Assembly: GCA_951213105.1 (NCBI GenBank)
Contig: OX578142.1
Location: forward strand, 7,860,149-7,924,148
Length of the DNA stretch: 64,000 nt
Source of the DNA: Amaurobius ferox
Taxonomy: Eukaryota > Arthropoda > Arachnida > Araneae > Amaurobiidae
Direction of reading: 5' to 3'
Each line of letters starts with the position of its first letter. Position 1 is the stretch's first letter. Under the pieces are notes generated by a model. It did no database searches. It was not told the origin of the DNA and saw only the letters and a program-made list of their open reading frames with translations. The position numbers and the translations under genes were made by a program. Below are positions 1 through 9,497 of this stretch, in pieces.

Positions 1-2
1 TA

Positions 3-402
3 TCTGAAATTCAATCTGTAAATTTAAATTGTTTTACTGATTCTGACTTTGCAGCCAATAGGGATGATAGAGTATCAATGGGAGGCATGATAATTTTTGT
101 AGATAGGGTACCTATTTCATGGAGGACATTTAAACATAAATGTGTAAGTTTATCTACAATGGAAGCCAAATATATTTCTTTAACTGAATCTGCAAAGGAA
201 ATGGTATGGGTACGGAACATATTACTTGAATGTAATAAACTTGGCGTTCAGTTAGGAAAGAGTTTAATATTCTGTGATAACCAAGCAGCTATAAACTTTT
301 CCAATTCACCCATTCAGAATCATAGAACAAAACACATAGATGTTAAATATCATTTTTTGAGGAATCTAGTTGAAAAGAAACTCTTTGAAATCAAATTTGT
401 AA
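3..402 (+). pseudogene. Copia RNase H, C-terminal fragment
   Basis: The frame is open from base 3 and enters the window mid-domain. It shows the copia RNase H signature: a SDSDFAANRDDR block, then ISWRTFKHKCVSLSTMEAKY (here EAK where relatives in this window have EAEY), then the FCDNQAAINFSNSPIQN block and a HIDVKYHFLRNLV block. RNase H removes the RNA strand during reverse transcription of a Ty1/copia polyprotein. The domain ends abruptly after the motif FEIKFV, before the last catalytic Asp region (ADxFTKPM in relatives), and continues in frame into an unrelated gag fragment. It is a truncated relic, not a gene. The family assignment is secure; which copia lineage it belongs to is not. Confidence 0.85.
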
Positions 403-609
403 CCAAGTTAAAAGATGCAGGCCACCCAATGGCTGAGGTCCTAGTTGCATTTAAAACAATCAAACATCTTGGTGATGATTACAGAGGGATTGTACAAAAT
501 CTATACAGACTGCAGATGACCAATTTACACTAAAGCACATTGAGGCGGAATTACTTGCCAAAGAAGATCGGATAGCCCAGCAGAGACATGAATACATCCA
601 AAACATATA
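403..609 (+). pseudogene. Copia gag fragment fused to RNase H relic
   Basis: The reading frame of the upstream RNase H runs on to the stop at 533 through a piece of copia Gag (AGHPMAEVLVAFKTI, then a GDDYRGIVQNLYRL block). A frame change follows, with ELLAKEDRIAQQRHEYIQN recognisable to about 603. Gag C-terminal and RNase H C-terminal sequences are never neighbours in an intact element, so the junction near 403 is a rearrangement breakpoint. The same gag segment occurs on the opposite strand at about 672-873. Confidence 0.75.
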
Positions 610-873
610 GTAACTTCTACTTCAACTACACATAGCAATATTTAAGCTAATGTATGTGGCAGTAGAAGTAGGTATATATTTTGGATATATTCATGTCTCT
701 GCTGGGCTATCCGATCTTCTTCGGCAAGTAATTCCGCCTCAATGTACTTTAGTGTAAATTGGTCATCTGGCAGTCTGTATAGGTTTTGTACAATCCCTCT
801 GGAATCATCACCAAGTGGTCTGATTGTCTGAAATGCAACTAGGACCTCAGCCATTGGGTGGCCTGTATCAACT
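403..873. repeat. Inverted duplication of a gag segment (about 200-bp arms)
   Basis: Arms at about 403-609 and 672-873 are reverse complements with scattered mismatches and small indels. A spacer of about 62 bp (610-671) separates them. Both arms encode the same stretch of copia Gag, in opposite directions. A transcript through this region could fold into a long imperfect hairpin. Part of the spacer recurs, reverse-complemented, at about 13846-13906. Confidence 0.85.
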
Positions 874-1256
874 TGGAAACCAACTTTTTAATTCTTGCAA
901 TAAAAAGTCCAACAGGTTCACCTGGCACTGGCTTCTCACTGAAAAATTGTCGAAAAGTCTCATAAGTCCAGCTCTGGACTCTGGCTCGAACTGTTCATGT
1001 AAAATTTCCCATCTGTCGCCGGTTCATCAATTGCCGAAATCAAGTCACGGAATTCAGTTTCTAAGCTGTAATATAGTGTCGACAATGTTACGTCAATGTC
1101 TCTACATCTTTGGTAATCCAATTTATCTTTTCTGGTTGTGTCCACATCTGATTTCTCCTCAGTACCGGTGATGAATCCATATAATCCCTCATTCATCAAC
1201 GCAAACTTGAGATCAATACTCCAGGTGGAGAAATTGACCTTCCTCAGTTTTTCCAT
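642..1256 (-). pseudogene. Copia gag, frameshifted
   Basis: The likely start is the ATG at 1256-1254 (MEKLRKVNFSTW). Copia Gag N-terminal features follow: NFSTWSIDLKFALMNEGLYG, then a DVTLSTLYYSLETEFRDLI block. A frameshift near 1000 throws the frame off; the homologous frame resumes around 855 with HPMAEVLVAFQTI and runs to about 672. No zinc knuckle follows. The CopA1 insertion begins 22 bp upstream of the ATG (1278), so this gag was probably the target of that insertion. It has no LTR or PBS of its own next to it. Confidence 0.8.
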
Positions 1257-1277
1257 TTCAATAGTCGCAATTTTTGT

Positions 1278-2068
1278 TGTGGGAAAATTTAAAAATTTGA
1301 AGTTGAAGTTGAACAGCAAAGTTTGCACTGGCATAAAGTCAATAAGTGTTGTCTGGGTCATAAAAGTATACAGATCCAGTTTCAAAGAAAAACATCGTTC
1401 ACTTCATTTCGTGAGAAACATAACTAGGCAAATTACACATTCCAGGTAATTTTCTATGCCACAAAACATAAAAAAAAAATACTATGTACAAAAAGTTTGC
1501 AGTTGTAAATAATCAGACAGAAATTCCTTGAAGCATTGGTAGTAAGTAACTATACTACCTCTATCACTTGCGTGTATTTGCAGCCACCATCGAAGGTATC
1601 ACACTTGGCAAAGGAAAACCAAAGGATAAGACATCAGAAAATATTTAACGTGACTTCCGAACGTATGTAAGTAAATTTAACGTTCAATACCTATTGGTCT
1701 AAACTGACCATATCTGCGTCCGTCTCGACTAAAAACCGTCATCTAATGATATCCCGCAGTGCTTCTGTCTAAAGCATTTCTGTCTGCCTGCATCAGACTA
1801 TCAGTGTCGATGTCTTATTAAGTCGTCTGATTAAGTCTGATTGCTTCAAGAAACCTCTGTCCTATATATCCGAGAATGGACAGTTCCGGAAACGCCCCCG
1901 GATATGCAAATCAGATGCGTACGCATTGAGCATTTCTGATTTGCATGAAACCTCATGTTGAAAAACGTCACGGTTCACGCCAGTGAACGGAAAGAGTCGT
2001 TCATATTAAATTTGCATAAACGCCCCTTCACGGGAACGTGAATCGCGATGTATTGATTTTTTCCAACA
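1278..2068 (-). repeat. 3' LTR of CopA1
   Basis: The 791-bp LTR is homologous to 7370-8199 and to the solo LTR at 54097-54883. On the minus strand it begins TGTTGGAAAA. It holds several octamer-like ATTTGCAT/ATGCAAAT motifs (about 1904-1913, 1940-1948, 2011-2018), a TATATA box-like site near 1863-1870, and a short dyad built on GTTCACGGGAACGTG (about 2025-2040). It is shorter than the 5' LTR because the ATCAATACATA expansion is absent. Confidence 0.92.
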
Positions 2069-2934
2069 ATCGGCCCCCTCATGCAAATCCTTAAGTCTCA
2101 ATGCATATGCAAAAGAAAACTTACTCTGAGAAACCAAGGTATATCAATAAACACCAAGGCCCCCAGTATCCTATCAAACATATAATGAAGGAATAAATTT
2201 AAAGTATTATCATCATTACTAAATTTAAAAAAAAAATGCATAACTACTTATAGCATCTGAAAAACAGTTAAGTATTGTCGACAATATTGTAACAACAACA
2301 TTTCACATCAAGTAGAAATTTATATACAACACAACTTCAATGCTTAAGTATTAGCATTCAAAAATTTACATTTTAGTTTAAGTTTAATTATAAGTATCCA
2401 ATATTTAAGTATAAGCATATTATCATATATAACAAGTCAACTTTAAAAGATTAAGATTTTGTATAAGCATAGAATTTAAGTTTACTTTAAATTTGAGTAT
2501 AAACACTAATTCAAAAAGCTTAAAAAATTTTAGTCTATTAATACAATACAAGTATACATAATTAATACTATTAGACTGCATTGATATACCAAATATTTAA
2601 AAATACATGATGCAAGTAATCAGATAATAAAAATCCTTTATCAAAACTTTCAACACATACTTTTTACTAAGTTGAAAACTACAAAATTTTATACACATAA
2701 GCTACTATCTAGCATTATGCGGGTAATAGAAAAATAGATGTATATACAAAGGTGTAAAGTGAAAAGATTCAATATCACAAAAATTTATACTCAAGATATA
2801 CTATCTTATATCAATGAGGTTTAAGATAAACAATAATGTGTATATATGACATCTTTAAAAATTCCCAAGTTGTAAATTCAATTTAGTATTTAAAATTTTC
2901 TTTAGACTAAACATTTAATCTCAAAAAGTTTGAT
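2069..2934 (-). other. 3' noncoding region and polypurine tract of CopA1
   Basis: AT-rich DNA lies between the end of RNase H and the 3' LTR, with no coding potential seen. Next to the LTR, minus strand, is the polypurine tract GAGGGGGCCG (2080-2071) followed by AT and the LTR start. The identical tract with identical spacing precedes the 3' LTR of CopA2 (43333-43342). The PPT primes plus-strand DNA synthesis. Confidence 0.8.
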
Positions 2935-3231
2935 TTAGTTTTTAAAAATTTTATTACAAAATTTAAGTATTATTTCCTTAGTCATTGGTTTAGTAAAGTG
3001 ATCTGCTAAGTTATCTTTACTATTTACAAATTTAACATTAAATGATTCATTGACTATTAAATTTCTTAGGAAATGATATCTAACATCAATATACTTAGTT
3101 CTATTGTTTTCAATTGGAGAGTTAGAAAAATTAATGGCTGCTTGGTTGTCGCTAAAAATAACACTGTTACTTTTATTAAAGTTTAACCCAAGTAAATGAC
3201 AATCTTCAATTATATTTTGTACCCATACCAT
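2935..3231 (-). pseudogene. CopA1 RNase H, C-terminal part
   Basis: This continues the RNase H domain in a shifted frame: a MVWVQNII block, SVIFSDNQAAINFSNSPIEN with the catalytic Asp, then YHFLRNLIV, and DNLADHFTKPMTK with the last catalytic Asp, to the stop. It overlaps the end of the 507-residue reverse transcriptase frame (3210-4733). A single-base length change near 3225 (around KEMVW) explains the split. A normal copia polyprotein ends just after this point. Confidence 0.88.
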
Positions 3232-4733
3232 TTCTCCTTAGCGGCTTCAGTTAGTGATACGTATTCAGCTTCCATGGTTGATAAGCTGACATACTTATGT
3301 TTAAAGGTTCGCCAGGAAATAGGTACATTGTCAATAAAGAGTATCATGCCTCCAAGTGAAACACGGTCATCTCTGTTTGCAGCAAAGTCAGAATCTGAGT
3401 AACAATTTAATTTTAACTCCTCAATGTTAGATAAATTCAACATATAATTTTTAGTCTTTTCAACATATCCTAGAAGTCTTAACAATGCATCCCAATGCTT
3501 AATTCCAGGGTTTTCTTGAAATTGAGATAATATATTGATGGCGTACCAAATATCAGGTCTTGTTCTACTAGATATAAAAGCCAAACACCCAATTAAGCTC
3601 CTGTAAGGAAAACTTTGCATTTGCTTTATTTCTTCACTTGTCTTTGGACAATCTATTTTACTTAGAATATTCCCTTTAGAAATGGGAAGTGAAGTAACTG
3701 GATATTTATATTGTTGAAACATTTGACATACTTTATCTATATACTGACTTTGATGTATAAAAAATTTATTGTCACACTCTTTAAATTCCACACCTAAAAG
3801 TTTTCTAATTTTTCCTAATATCTTGATATCAAATTCTATGCTAAGTAATGAAACAATGTGGTCTATGTCCCTTTGATACTTTGAGAAGAGAATTATGTCA
3901 TCCACATAAACTAGCATAAGAACTTTGCTATTGTAAATATAGACACAATTACACCATTGAAGTTTCAAAAAATTTAATTCTTTTAATTTGTTGTAAAGTT
4001 CATTAAACCATTCTCTCCCACTTTGATGAAGACCATAAATGGCTTTCTTCAACAAACAAACATAATCAGGCTGTTCCTGATTGACATAACCTTGAGGCTG
4101 TTTCATATATACCTTTTGACTCAATATAGCATAGAGATAGGCAGATTTGATATCTAACTGGAAATGCATCCAACCAAGCATGCATACGAAAATTGAGAAG
4201 AATGCTCTAATTAAGTTGAAGTTAACAACAGGGCTGAAAACTTCATTGTATGATTCTCCTTTTTTCTGACCATACCCCTGGGCTACCAAACGAGCTTTAA
4301 ATCTCTTGACTTTCCCATTCTCGTCTTTCTTAATAGTGTAGACCCATCTATTGCCTATATGCTTTTGTGAGGTGGATGCAGGAACTAGTTCCCAGACACC
4401 CCTCTCTTGCATTATGGCCATTTCTTCATCCATAGCTTTACACCATTTTTCGGACTGGGAGGATTTAATAGCAGCGTTGTACCCTTTTGGTATATTTATT
4501 TCAATATTGCTTGCTTCTGGTCTGCCTTTGACCCTTTTAAGACCTTTATTTTCCCGAAAATTAAACAGTTGCTGATCAAATTGTATATTTCTTTTATCAC
4601 AATATTTTTTAACATCATTGTGCGACCTCAGCCTTTTATTATCTCCTTGAGCGTAATAATACACATCGGTTCTACTCCCATCGGGTCTTGTAACTGTCTT
4701 TCGCTGCCAAGCAATATCCGAGCAAGGAGTCAT
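3210..4733 (-). pseudogene. CopA1 reverse transcriptase and RNase H N-half
   Basis: A 507-residue open stretch, the longest in the element. Residues about 1-60 are the linker (DGSRTDVYYYAQGDNKRLRS). RVT_2 begins near residue 115 with ERGVWELVPA, NRWVYTIKKDENG, FKARLVAQGYGQKKG and FSPVVNFNLIRAFFSIF. The first catalytic Asp is in HFQLDIKSAYLYA, the YVDD box in LMLVYVDDIILF, and KKAIYGLHQSGREW lies between them. RNase H follows with CYSDSDFAANRDDRVSLGG and SLSTMEAEYVSL. All polymerase catalytic residues are present. Translation would end early at the frameshift in the RNase H domain (YGYKI), and the upstream frame is broken near 4730, so this is a relic that kept one long open segment. Confidence 0.93.
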
Positions 4734-4920
4734 ACTGGAGTCAGCAGGAGAGTCCGTTTCCTCACTGGATTCAGACGGATCGTCACCAGTGTCTTCACTC
4801 TCTCCTGCCCCCCATCAGACTGCCCTCTCGGATATTCCCCGTCGGAGTATTCTGAAAGGTTATCTCTTGATATCCCTAAGGAGATATTTCTGGGACAAAT
4901 TGGATCCAGGATGCCTTCCA

Positions 4921-5848
4921 CTACTTCACCCTCATCAACTCATCAAACCTCACATTGCAGGTCTCAATTGTTCGTTTTTCTCCTGACAAAAATATCCTAT
5001 AGCCTTTAGTTTTAGTAGCATAGCCTACCATCACCCCTTCTGTAGCTTTCATGTCTAACTTCTTTCTGAGCTGACTGGGTTTGCCTACATATGCTCTACA
5101 ACCAAAAGTTCTAAGATGGTTGACTGAAGGTTTTCTACCACTGTAGAGTTCATGTGGAGTCTTAGTCTTAAATTTGTGACATATTCGATTTTTAGTGTGT
5201 GTAAAACACAATATTGCTTCCGCCCAGAATCTGTCATGCATTTTGCTCTCGTTCAACATGGCTCTAACACAGTCAAATGCGGTTAAGTTGAATCGCTCCG
5301 ATACTCCATTTTGCTATGGGGTATATGTGTTAGTCCTCTCAGCCTTAATACCAATATCCCTCAGGTAATTTTTGAACTTATCATGGCAGAATTCCATTCC
5401 ATTATCCGTCCGGATACATAAAATTTTAGTACCTAATTGCCTTTCCTCTCTGGCCTGAAACTCTTTAAAATGTGAAAACACTTCTGACTTCTGTTTCATA
5501 AGGTAAACAAAAACTTTTCTACTATAATCATCTGTTATAGTTAAGATATACTTATTCCCACCATATGATGCTGTAGGTAAGGGACCACACACATCCATGT
5601 GTAACAATTGTAATGGTTTAGTGGACCTTATCCTACCGGGGGGGGGGGGGGTTATACGATACTCTCCTAGACTTAGCCAATTTACAAGATTTACAATTTA
5701 ACTTTTTGTATTTAAGCCTAGGAAGTCCGGTTACAGCAGAAACTTTGCTGGTTTGGAGGAGATATTTAGCATTTATGTGGCAATATCGTTTGTGCCAAAG
5801 ACAGTTTGTACTGTTAAGTTCAGTTACTGAACTGCTAGGTTTAGATAT
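4921..5848 (-). pseudogene. CopA1 integrase
   Basis: Reading right to left: the GAG-pre-integrase zinc-binding segment (LWHKRYCHIN, then CKSCKLAKS, about 5845-5665), a run of twelve G residues near 5640-5651 that shifts the frame, then the rve core. The core shows the DDE residues as MDVCGPLPTAS (D), IRTDNGMEFCHDKF (D) and QNGVSERFN (E). A TAG at about 5311 interrupts just before QNGVSERFN. The C-terminal part follows (KNRICHKFKTKTPHELY, RTFGCRAYVGKP). A frame change near 4921 leads into an acidic, poorly conserved linker (about 4730-4920) before the reverse transcriptase. Integrase inserts the cDNA into the host chromosome; this copy is inactive. Confidence 0.9.
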
Positions 5849-6658
5849 TTAACTATCCACATTTTTATTCTGCTTAGTTTTTGTTTTGTCAGATTTAAAT
5901 TTAGTTTCTTTAAGATTAGGTGCTATTTTTACCTCACGTAATTTTCTGGAAGCACTAGGATCCCTATCTTTAGATTTCTTATCCTTTTTGCATTTCTTGT
6001 CTCCATCTCGATCCCTATCGTTATGTTGTTCCTGGGTACTATACTTAGGTTTTAAGAAATACAATCCATCCTTTCTTTTTGCATAAAAGAATTTCTCCCC
6101 TTTGGATGTAAAAAACCATAGCACCCCATTAGCCCCTTTAAAACTAAAATTTTGTTCCTCATGAACAGATGCAGCTAATAAATTTCTCCTAAGTTTAGGA
6201 GAATACATAACATTTTCCAATTTGATAATACTTTGTTTGTCCTTAAATTGGACATGCATTTCCACCGTCCCGGTAGCCTCAACTGGACTTTCGACATCAC
6301 CTACTGCTAGCGACATTGAAGTGCCTTTGCACTCATTAAATTTGGAAAATAACTTAATGTTATTACAGAAATGTCGCGTAGCAGCAGTGTCTACTACCCA
6401 GCTGAGTCTATCGTTAGGATTGATTACAGTATTAGCTTTAATATGTGGAGATCCAAGGAATTCGACAATACTAGATCCATTGTTTTTACTGCAATTAACT
6501 TTGGTATGACCTAGTTTGTTACATTTAAAACACTTAATTTTACTTTTAGAAATATTTACATTATGACTAGAAGTAAAATATGCAGAATTTAGACTTACAG
6601 TTTTAGAAAAGTCACTTGCTTGTTGTCGAAGCCGGCTCTCCTCAGCTGATAGCTCCGC
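5849..6658 (-). pseudogene. CopA1 nucleocapsid zinc knuckle and protease
   Basis: The frame is continuous from the stop at about 6659 to the stop at 5849. The CX2CX4HX4C knuckle CFKCNKLGHTKVNC lies at about 6532-6491 and would bind the element's RNA. The aspartic protease active site reads WVVDTAATRHFC (about 6400-6366); the DTA motif replaces the more usual DSG/DTG of copia proteases. A block ending KRKDGLYFLKPKY follows, then a Lys/Asp-rich tail. The equivalent tail in the CopB lineage is built of 19-residue repeats. Confidence 0.85.
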
Positions 6659-7172
6659 TTATATTTTGCTGAGCTTGAATTCAGAGTCACTCCATAGGTA
6701 AATTAACTGAACGATGCCCCGGTATTCTTCCGGAAGGTATCGGATGGCTTGGAATGAAACATATAGGTCCTCAATGGGGTGACACCGCCTTCCGCAGTCT
6801 TGAGCAAAATATGTCAACAAGCTCGTCTTGTTCTGGCCGGATGTCGAAGAACTCATCTAGTAGACGCACAAGATTAGCACGGGAAGGCGCTTGAAAATGC
6901 TCTTTCAAAATATTCCATACTTGACTAGGTTCGTCAGTGATGTTTATCAACTCCTTGTATTCCGAGGATAAGCTTTGGTAGATGATAGCAAGCTCTCGGT
7001 CTTTCCGTCGATAAAAATCATCGTAGTAGCGGCGACTCGCGTTTTCTTCAATAGGCTTAACAGTTCCATTTACGTGTCCGAAACATCCTTCTCCCTTGAG
7101 GACAAATGAGATGTCGGTACACCAGGTGACGTAGTTGTCTCGCGTCAGCAACTCCGTTCTACTTGCCTCCAT
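6659..7172 (-). pseudogene. CopA1 gag, frameshifted
   Basis: Start chosen at the ATG at 7172-7170 (MEASRTELLTRDNYVTW). The copia Gag (UBN2/Retrotran_gag-like) region reads FVLKGEGCFGHVNG, RKDRELAIIYQSLSSEYKEL, EPSQVWNILKEHFQAPSRA, LLDEFFDIRPEQDELVDIF. A frameshift near 6790 separates this from HPIEDLYVSFQAI and the rest of Gag, which then meets a stop at about 6659. Gag would form the virus-like particle. The same blocks occur in CopA2 at 37411-38000. Confidence 0.88.
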
Positions 7173-7350
7173 GGCCACTCGTAGATTTAAAGAAGCAGAA
7201 GTAAAAGTCTCTTATACACTGTTTACGTTTACACTGTTACGTTTCGTTATTCACATGAACTTCAAAATGGTGCCAGGCGCGGCCCCCATCTGAACACTGG
7301 AACAATGATTCTTTAAAATACTTGCACTTATGATTCTATTGGGCGTTAAA

Positions 7351-7363
7351 CTGGCCCATAACC
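7351..7363 (-). promoter_or_regulatory. Primer binding site of CopA1
   Basis: Six bases inside the 5' LTR, the minus strand reads GGTTATGGGCCAG. This is complementary to the anticodon-stem region of initiator tRNA-Met (CTGGGCCCATAACC), the half-tRNA primer known for Drosophila copia. The same site in near-identical form follows the LTRs at 36034 and 37234. Confidence 0.85.
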
Positions 7364-7369
7364 GTATCT

Positions 7370-8199
7370 TGTTGGAAAATTTAAAAATTTGAAGTTGAAG
7401 TTGAACAGCAAAGTACGCACTGGCATAGAGTCAATAAGTGTTGGCTGGGTCATAAAAGTATATAGATCTAGTTTCAAAGAAAAACATCGTTCACTTTATT
7501 TCGTGAGAAACATAACTAGGCAAATTACACATTCCAGTTAATTTTCCATGCCACAAAACATAAAAAAAAATACTATGTACAAAAAGTTTGCAGTTGTAAA
7601 TAATCAGACAGAAATTCCTTGAAGCATTGGTAGTAAGTAACTATACTACCTCTATCACTTACGTGTATTTGCAGCCACTATCGAAGGTATCACACTTGGC
7701 AAAGGAAAACCAAAGGATAAGACATCAGAAAATATTTAACGTGACTTCCGAACGTATGTAAGTAAATTTAACGTTATCAATACATACTATTATCAATACA
7801 TATTATTATCAATACATACTGGTATAAACTGACCATATCTGAGTCCGTCTCGACTAAAAACCTTCGTCTAACAATATCCCACAGTGCTTCTGTCCAAAGC
7901 ATTTCTGTCTGCCTGCATCAGACTATCAGTGTCGATGTCTTATTAAGTCTCGATGTCTATCGATCGTCTGATTGCTTCAAGAAACCTCTGTCCTATATAT
8001 CCGAGAATGGGCAGTTCCGGAAAGGCCCCTGGATATGCAAATCAGATGCGTACGCATTGAGCATGTCTGATTTGCATGAAACCTCATGTTGAAAAACGTC
8101 ACGGTTCACGTCGGTGAACGGAAAGAGTCGTTCTTATTAAATTTGCATAAACGCCCGTTCACGGGAATGTGAATCGCGATGTATTGATTTTTTCTAACA
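7370..8199 (-). repeat. 5' LTR of CopA1
   Basis: The 830-bp LTR is homologous to the 3' LTR with modest divergence. The main difference is a short tandem expansion of ATCAATACATA(C/T) units around 7775-7825. Octamer-like motifs and a TATATA site near 7992-8000 lie in the same places as in the 3' copy. Transcription would run from here toward lower coordinates. Confidence 0.92.
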
Positions 8200-8300
8200 T
8201 TTGTCACAGGCCCCGTCTCGGAGCTCATACAACTTTAGAAATTATAAGGCACACAGTGTTTAAATACTGTTGTACTAGGGTTGCTGGGGCTGTACTAGGG

Positions 8301-8319
8301 CTGCTGGGCCCATAACTCG
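8301..8319 (-). promoter_or_regulatory. Isolated copia-type primer binding site
   Basis: CTGCTGGGCCCATAACTCG matches the initiator tRNA-Met anticodon arm, so on the minus strand it is a copia PBS. Beside it, minus strand, is TCCAGCA (8328-8322), which is also how the CopC LTR ends (…ATCCAGCA before its PBS at 36039). I read this as the 3' edge of a decayed CopC-like LTR plus PBS. The LTR body to the right is interrupted by the SINE and is not convincingly recognisable. Confidence 0.5.
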
Positions 8320-8421
8320 TATGCTGGATACTGGAACTGTGTGTGCAGTGGTAGTAGTAGCAAAGCTCCCTATATATTATACGCACTAGTAGAGGGGCGC
8401 ATATTATACGCACTAGTAGAG

Positions 8422-8701
8422 GGACGCGGTAGCCCATTGGTTAGCTCGCTGGAGTTGCACTCGGTAGGCTCGGGTTCGATTCCAAAACTGCCGCCGTGTT
8501 CACGCGGAGTACAATCACTTTAAACATGTGGGTCCGTAAGTCCTTCCGAGAGGTTGGTGGCAGGGGAAGGAGGGTACGGTCCCTGTGGATGCCTCCCCCA
8601 CTGGGTTCCGGTCTAAATTAGGTGACACTTCCCGGCCGTCCAAACAGTTACCTTACACCTTTCTTGTAGGTCGGACAGTCTGGGTAACAACAACAACAAC
8701 A
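8422..8701 (+). mobile_element. tRNA-headed SINE with target duplication
   Basis: The head has an RNA polymerase III internal promoter: an A box around TTAGCTCGCTGG and a B box GGTTCGATTCC (about 8468-8478). The body (about 8485-8680) is shared with 41119-41310, and the tail is (AAC)n. It is flanked by the 14-bp repeat ACGCACTAGTAGAG at 8408-8421 and 8702-8715. An extra copy of that 14-mer at 8381-8394 predates the insertion, so the left boundary has a small ambiguity. It would depend on a LINE for reverse transcription. It is not a tRNA gene: no complete cloverleaf can be folded and the body continues. Confidence 0.88.
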
Positions 8702-8715
8702 ACGCACTAGTAGAG

Positions 8716-9497
8716 TAAAGACATGCAGCAATATTTCTAGAGTCCATGACGAGAGTATTCTTTCAGAAAAATAATCATTTATTTTTCATAAATATAAAAG
8801 CAAAGAAAAACATAAGTACTACATATACCAGTAACTTGGACATGGTAGTTGAAAAAGGTAACACATGACTTATTTTGGAAATATAACATCAGATGAATTA
8901 GGCCTAACAACTAATGGCCATGTATTTTGCCACATCATGCAAAAACTAACAGCATCGTACTAGATAGATGAATATCAACAAGATCTCTTCAGTGCAGTAC
9001 TATACTATGTCTACCACACTGTAACATAATGACCACATCACATCATCAGATCAGATAACATCTAACACCAACCATGATTACATGCATGATACACATACAT
9101 CATAACAGATCATGCCATGATTACATGCATTGACATGAATCCATTGGCTGTGGTTAGGCTGCCTGCATCTGCGGTCGCGGATAGAGTTGTAGTAAGAAAC
9201 CTGCAAGTGGGCTTCCATCAGATTAGTTGGACGGTTGTCTTCCGGTGGAAAAAATTGTTATATTCCATTTAGATCGATATTATGATGACTGCAATATACA
9301 AGTATAAGAAATTTTCATATATTTTTAAATTCAAACCCTTTTTTTCATTGCTATGTTGTGTAATACATGTTTGACTATAGCTGTAATATAAGAATAAATA
9401 CTTTAAAAAGTCATTGGACATATTGTTCCAGCTAACATGTAATAATGAAAATAATTTTAATAAAATCAAAGCCCCCAATTCCCTCCTCCTATATGTA
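8716..9497. other. Unassigned DNA
   Basis: I see no credible ORF. The stretch at about 9135-9180 (CATTGGCTGTGGTTAGGCTG) resembles, reverse-complemented, 13780-13830, so part of this is probably an old dispersed repeat. Confidence 0.4.

Larger units (their letters stand above)
1278..8199 (-). mobile_element. Complete Ty1/copia LTR retrotransposon (CopA1)
   Basis: Two homologous LTRs (1278-2068 and 7370-8199) bound the element. Their ends are TGTTGG/CCAACA-like inverted repeats, slightly decayed. It is flanked by the 5-bp direct repeat TTTGT (1273-1277 and 8200-8204), the target-duplication size expected for copia integrases. On the minus strand the order is 5' LTR, PBS, gag, zinc knuckle, protease, integrase, reverse transcriptase, RNase H, a noncoding stretch, PPT, 3' LTR. 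Integrase before reverse transcriptase is the copia order. Length is 6,922 bp; the excess over a typical 5 kb copia comes from long LTRs and about 0.85 kb of noncoding DNA before the 3' LTR. Stops and frameshifts in every domain show it cannot make a working polyprotein. It is related to CopA2. Confidence 0.93.

Noticed and set aside
4351..5009. Plus-strand ORFs across the CopA1 reverse transcriptase and linker
   Set aside because: Antisense shadows of the minus-strand pol; no independent protein similarity.
8422..8490. A genuine tRNA gene
   Set aside because: A and B boxes are present, but the rest does not fold as a tRNA and runs into a SINE body with AAC tail and target duplication.
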